Shown here piece after piece: positions 4,928 to 5,197 of a stretch of DNA of 5,197 nt. A program made the translations under genes and the position numbers. Within the stretch, counting starts at the first letter, position 1, and every line of letters begins with the position of its first letter. The stretch lies in contig CAIVOO010000127.1 in assembly GCA_903907555.1 (NCBI GenBank), positions 1-5,197 on the forward strand, read 5' to 3'. The notes beneath the pieces were generated by a model. It made no database searches. It worked only from the letters and a program-made list of their open reading frames with translations, and had not been told where the DNA came from. The DNA is from an uncultured archaeon. GTDB lineage: Archaea > Nanobdellota > Nanobdellia > Woesearchaeales > CAIVOO01.

Positions 4928-5197
4928 ATGGAAAAAATAGAGGAATTGGAAAAGAAACTTGAGCTTGCGGTTGAATTAAGGGAGCTCGCGGATAAAGGCA
5001 GCTACAAAAAAATGATAATCCCTGCACTTTTTGGAGCAGATGGAATATACTGCATGTCTGCAGCACAGACAGAAATGGGATTTTTAGCTGGTGCGGCAAT
5101 AATGCTTGGAGGAATGTACATTGCAGTTTTAAATGCAATTGATCATGCACAATCGATGGACCGAAGAAATAAAAAAATAGAATCATTGAAAGCAGAA
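4928..5197 (+). CDS. N-terminal part of coiled-coil membrane protein, unknown
   Basis: The frame is open from the ATG to the window end, exactly 90 codons, with the stop outside. Residues 2-28 (MEKIEELEKKLELAVELREL onward) are a charged, coiled-coil-like amphipathic helix. About 29-45 (MIIPALFGADGIYCMSA) is moderately hydrophobic, and 50-70 (MGFLAGAAIMLGGMYIAVLNA) is a convincing membrane helix. From 72 on it turns charged again (DHAQSMDRRNKKIESLKAE). This suggests a small protein with two membrane helices in a hairpin and both charged ends on the cytoplasmic side. I recognise no family. A good GGTGA site supports the start. It is divergent from the Lrp-like regulator with 150 bases between starts, so it is a plausible target of that regulator. 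Confidence 0.75.
   Translation, partial: MEKIEELEKKLELAVELRELADKGSYKKMIIPALFGADGIYCMSAAQTEMGFLAGAAIMLGGMYIAVLNAIDHAQSMDRRNKKIESLKAE

Noticed and set aside
4797..5186. Minus-strand open frame of 129 codons rich in Phe, Leu and Gln
   Set aside because: It opposes the gene at 4928, which has a good GGTGA site, and would start inside that gene and run through the promoter region; composition looks like a shadow.

Overview
The window looks like an AT-rich archaeal chromosome, most plausibly a DPANN-type lineage such as Woesearchaeota or Pacearchaeota. That placement is an inference from several signs. TATA/BRE-like elements sit about 25 bases upstream of starts, and some genes have GGTGA or AGGAGG ribosome sites while others seem to have none or to be leaderless. 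There is an oligo-T tract of the archaeal terminator type, a tandem Lrp-like regulator, and lysine-rich proteins. No tRNA, rRNA, CRISPR array, insertion sequence or phage gene was found.

Layout. Bases 1-126 hold the 3' end of a plus-strand gene of unknown function. It converges on a minus-strand block covering nearly the rest of the window. Read in transcription order (right to left), that block is: a double Lrp/AsnC-like regulator (4777-3827); a 119-aa four-helix membrane protein (3751-3392) followed by an oligo-T tract; a three-gene operon joined by ATGA overlaps, made of a PfkB sugar/nucleoside kinase, an RBBP9/YdeN-type serine hydrolase and an HD-domain phosphohydrolase (3346-1288); then an unlisted 22-codon hydrophobic micro-ORF (1200-1132) whose stop directly abuts the start of a class II (IIB-like) fructose-bisphosphate aldolase (1131-217). 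Divergent from the regulator, a plus-strand gene with coiled-coil and membrane segments starts at 4928 and runs off the right edge.

How the parts may work together. The PfkB kinase and class II aldolase could make and cleave a sugar bisphosphate, giving a compact upper-glycolysis or sugar-salvage branch. The HD and serine hydrolases are translationally tied to the kinase, but their substrates are not readable from sequence. The regulator could control itself and its two neighbours: its own promoter and that of the membrane protein share a TATTTA...TAAATA palindrome over the TATA box. The points most worth checking are the micro-ORF coupled to the aldolase, the shared promoter palindrome, and the kinase-hydrolase-HD operon.
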